From contig CAYSFD010000006.1 in NCBI GenBank assembly GCA_964430565.1, positions 1 to 6,468 on the forward strand: a DNA stretch of 6,468 bases, given 5' to 3'. The position numbers and the translations under genes are program-made. The notes under the pieces were generated by a model that worked only from the letters and a program-made list of their open reading frames with translations, did no database searches and had not been told where the DNA came from. Source of the DNA: VBDM01 sp964430565 (GTDB lineage Bacteria > Pseudomonadota > Gammaproteobacteria > Burkholderiales > SG8-39). This document shows, one piece after another, positions 4,855 through 6,468 of this stretch (position 1 is its first letter; each line of letters opens with the position of its first letter).

Positions 4855-6264
4855 ATGATCAGAACCCGCTTTGCCCCGAGCCCGACCGGCTACCTCCATA
4901 TAGGCGGGGCGCGCACGGCGTTGTTCTCGTGGGCGTACGCCCGAAGCCACGGCGGCAAATTCATCCTGCGCATCGAGGACACCGACCTCGAGCGCTCAAC
5001 CGAAGCCTCGGAAAAGGCGATCATCGACAGCATGCGCTGGCTCGGGTTGGACTGGGACGAAGGGCCCTTCTTCCAGATGAAACGCCTTTCCCGCTACAAG
5101 GAAGTCGCCGAGACGCTTATCTCGCAGGGAAAAGCCTACCGCTGCTGGGCGACTAAGGAAGAGCTCGACGCGATGCGCGAGCGCCAGCGAGCACGCGGCG
5201 AAAAGCCCCGCTACGACGGGCACTGGCGCCCCGAGCGCGCCAAGGCCGTAGGACTGGTGCCGCCTAACGACAGGCCGCCCGTCGTGCGCTTCCGCAACCC
5301 GGATGAGGGCGAAGTCACCTTCAACGACCTCATCAAGGGGCCGATCACGATCGGCAATACGGAGCTCGACGACCTAGTGCTGCTGCGCTCCGACGGGGTT
5401 CCCACCTACAACTTCGGCGTCGTCGTGGACGATCTGGACATGAACATCACTCACGTGATCCGCGGCGACGACCACGTCAACAACACGCCGCGGCAGGTCA
5501 ACCTATTCCAGGCCATAGTCGGAACGGGCGCCGCGCTGCCGAAGTTTGCGCACGTGCCGATGATCCTCGGCGCCGATGGCGAGCGCCTCTCCAAGCGCCA
5601 CGGCGCCGTGAGCGTGATGCAATATCCGGAGGACGGCTATCTCCCCGAAGCGCTCGTGAACTACCTGGCGCGGCTCGGTTGGTCTCACGGGGACGAGGAG
5701 GTGTTTTCCAGGGACCAGTTTGTCGAATGGTTCGATCTCGCGCACGTGAGCCGTTCGGCCGCGCAGTTCAATCCCGAGAAGCTGCGCTGGATCAATCACC
5801 AGTATCTCAGGCAGCGCGCGGATGCCGATCTCGCGAATCTCGTTGCGCCGCGCGTCGAGCGCGACGGCGGAAAATTGAGCTCGGGACCGGAGCTTTCCGC
5901 GGTCGTCGCCTTGTTCAAGGAGCGTTCCGAGACGCTCAACCAGCTGGCCGAGCAGGCGATGATGTTCTACGGCAAGGCCGCGCCGACGCGCGAGCAACTG
6001 GAGCAGGGCCTTACCGACGAAGTCCGGTCCGCGCTAAGGGAGCTCGCGGCGCTGTTTTCGAGGATCGAGGACTGGCGCAGCGAGTCCGTCATGGGTGCAA
6101 TCCAGTCCGTAATCGACGAACGCAAGCTCAAGCTGCCGAAGATCGCGATGCCGCTGCGCCTGATCGTGTTCGGCCGCACGCAAACTCCGAACATCGGCCC
6201 GGTGCTCGCGCTCGCAGGGAAAAAGCATGTTCTGGAGCGTCTTCAGGAGCACTTGGGCGCGTGA
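4855..6264 (+). CDS. gltX: Glutamyl-tRNA synthetase (GluRS)
   Basis: A 469-residue class I aminoacyl-tRNA synthetase that charges tRNA-Glu with glutamate in the cytoplasm, of full normal length. The N-terminal RTRFAPSPTGYLHIGGARTA has the HIGH-type signature (15-18). FILRIEDTD (36-44) binds substrate, THVIRGDDHVNNTPRQ (199-214) closes the catalytic fold, and RLSKRHGA (244-251) is the KMSKS counterpart. The helical anticodon-binding domain runs from about 320 to the end, with LPKIAMPLRL and TPNIGPVLALAGK. Of the CxC...C-x-H zinc site known in E. coli GluRS only C97 is present (YRCWAT), so this enzyme probably lacks that zinc. The start is supported by homology, as the HIGH motif is at its usual distance, although no Shine-Dalgarno is visible. 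It lies divergent from tRNA-Val and 20 bases before tRNA-Ala, with its cognate tRNA-Glu(TTC) just beyond. Confidence 0.98.
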   Translation: MIRTRFAPSPTGYLHIGGARTALFSWAYARSHGGKFILRIEDTDLERSTEASEKAIIDSMRWLGLDWDEGPFFQMKRLSRYKEVAETLISQGKAYRCWATKEELDAMRERQRARGEKPRYDGHWRPERAKAVGLVPPNDRPPVVRFRNPDEGEVTFNDLIKGPITIGNTELDDLVLLRSDGVPTYNFGVVVDDLDMNITHVIRGDDHVNNTPRQVNLFQAIVGTGAALPKFAHVPMILGADGERLSKRHGAVSVMQYPEDGYLPEALVNYLARLGWSHGDEEVFSRDQFVEWFDLAHVSRSAAQFNPEKLRWINHQYLRQRADADLANLVAPRVERDGGKLSSGPELSAVVALFKERSETLNQLAEQAMMFYGKAAPTREQLEQGLTDEVRSALRELAALFSRIEDWRSESVMGAIQSVIDERKLKLPKIAMPLRLIVFGRTQTPNIGPVLALAGKKHVLERLQEHLGA

Positions 6265-6270
6265 TATAAT
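6262..6270 (+). promoter_or_regulatory. Extended -10 promoter of the tRNA-Ala/tRNA-Glu operon, overlapping the gltX stop codon
   Basis: TGATATAAT is a perfect extended -10 (TGN plus TATAAT), and its TGA is the gltX stop codon (6262-6264). The start would be near 6277, about 8 bases before tRNA-Ala. The following TCGCGCCC is a GC-rich discriminator of the kind linked to stringent control of stable RNA promoters. The -35 region within gltX (TTCAGG at 6242-6247, 17-base spacer) is weak. The tRNAs could also receive read-through from gltX, since no terminator separates them. Confidence 0.75.
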
Positions 6271-6284
6271 TCGCGCCCTTGCGG

Positions 6285-6360
<76 letters not shown>

Positions 6361-6399
6361 AACCGGCCTGCGGCCGTCGTAATCGTAAGAGTCCTTCTG

Positions 6400-6468
6400 G
6401 TCCCCATCGTCTAGAGGCCTAGGACATCGCCCTTTCACGGCGGTAACAGGGGTTCGAATCCCCTTGGG
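6400..6468 (+). tRNA. tRNA-Glu (anticodon TTC), cut by the window end
   Basis: The first 69 bases of a tRNA-Glu are present. The acceptor 5' strand is GTCCCCA, and the anticodon stem TCGCC/GGCGG (one T-G pair) encloses loop CTTTCAC with anticodon TTC (6434-6436). The T-arm is AGGGG-TTCGAAT-CCCCT. Only TGGG of the 3' acceptor strand is inside the window; the remaining acceptor bases, discriminator and CCA lie outside. The gap to tRNA-Ala (6361-6399) has a short GGCC-TGC-GGCC repeat and no terminator, so both tRNAs likely share one precursor. It is a substrate of the GluRS encoded just upstream. Confidence 0.95.

Noticed and set aside
5503..6269. Frames of 164 and 196 codons overlapping gltX
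   Set aside because: They are shadows of the GluRS reading frame, rich in Arg/Ala and without motifs.

Overview
The window looks like chromosomal DNA from a GC-rich betaproteobacterium. The 3' end of 23S rRNA reads CTAATTGCCCGTGCGGCTTG and runs into TATAAC, a form I associate with Betaproteobacteria. The 5S rRNA and GluRS also read as betaproteobacterial. I cannot name a genus. No insertion sequence, integrase, CRISPR array or phage gene is visible, and most of the window is ordinary housekeeping DNA around a small accessory block.

Layout. Positions 1-753 are the tail of an rRNA operon on the + strand: the last part of 23S rRNA, a 165-base spacer with two strong hairpins, 5S rRNA and a terminator. 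Positions 779-2945 hold a leftward (- strand) cluster that runs head-on into the rRNA operon. In transcription order it is a TetR-type regulator broken by one in-frame stop codon, a beta-hydroxyacid dehydrogenase of the glyoxylate/succinic semialdehyde reductase type, and a small GlcG/HbpS-type (DUF336) protein. A perfect 18-bp palindrome lies just upstream of the tetR start, with a second inverted repeat 21 bp further on. From 3234 to 4631, divergent from tetR, an exported di-heme cytochrome of the DUF1111/DHOR family is encoded on the + strand and ends at a strong terminator. Positions 4694-6468 are a translation cluster: tRNA-Val(CAC) on the - strand, divergent from gltX (glutamyl-tRNA synthetase, +), followed by tRNA-Ala(GGC) and a tRNA-Glu(TTC) cut by the window end.

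How the parts relate. The tetR remnant, dehydrogenase and GlcG-like gene are probably one transcript, given their shared direction, the 33-base gap between the last two and a shared terminator. The palindrome beside the tetR start is the likely operator for autoregulation and perhaps also for the divergent cytochrome gene. With the repressor cut inside its DNA-binding domain, the operator would be orphaned unless the stop is a sequencing error or is suppressed. gltX between a divergent tRNA-Val and a downstream tRNA-Ala(GGC) recalls the valU-gltX-alaWX neighbourhood of E. coli.

I found no clear case for a wholly new system. The best leads are the nonsense-broken TetR with an intact operator, the paired palindromes two helical turns apart, and the tRNA promoter that overlaps the gltX stop codon.
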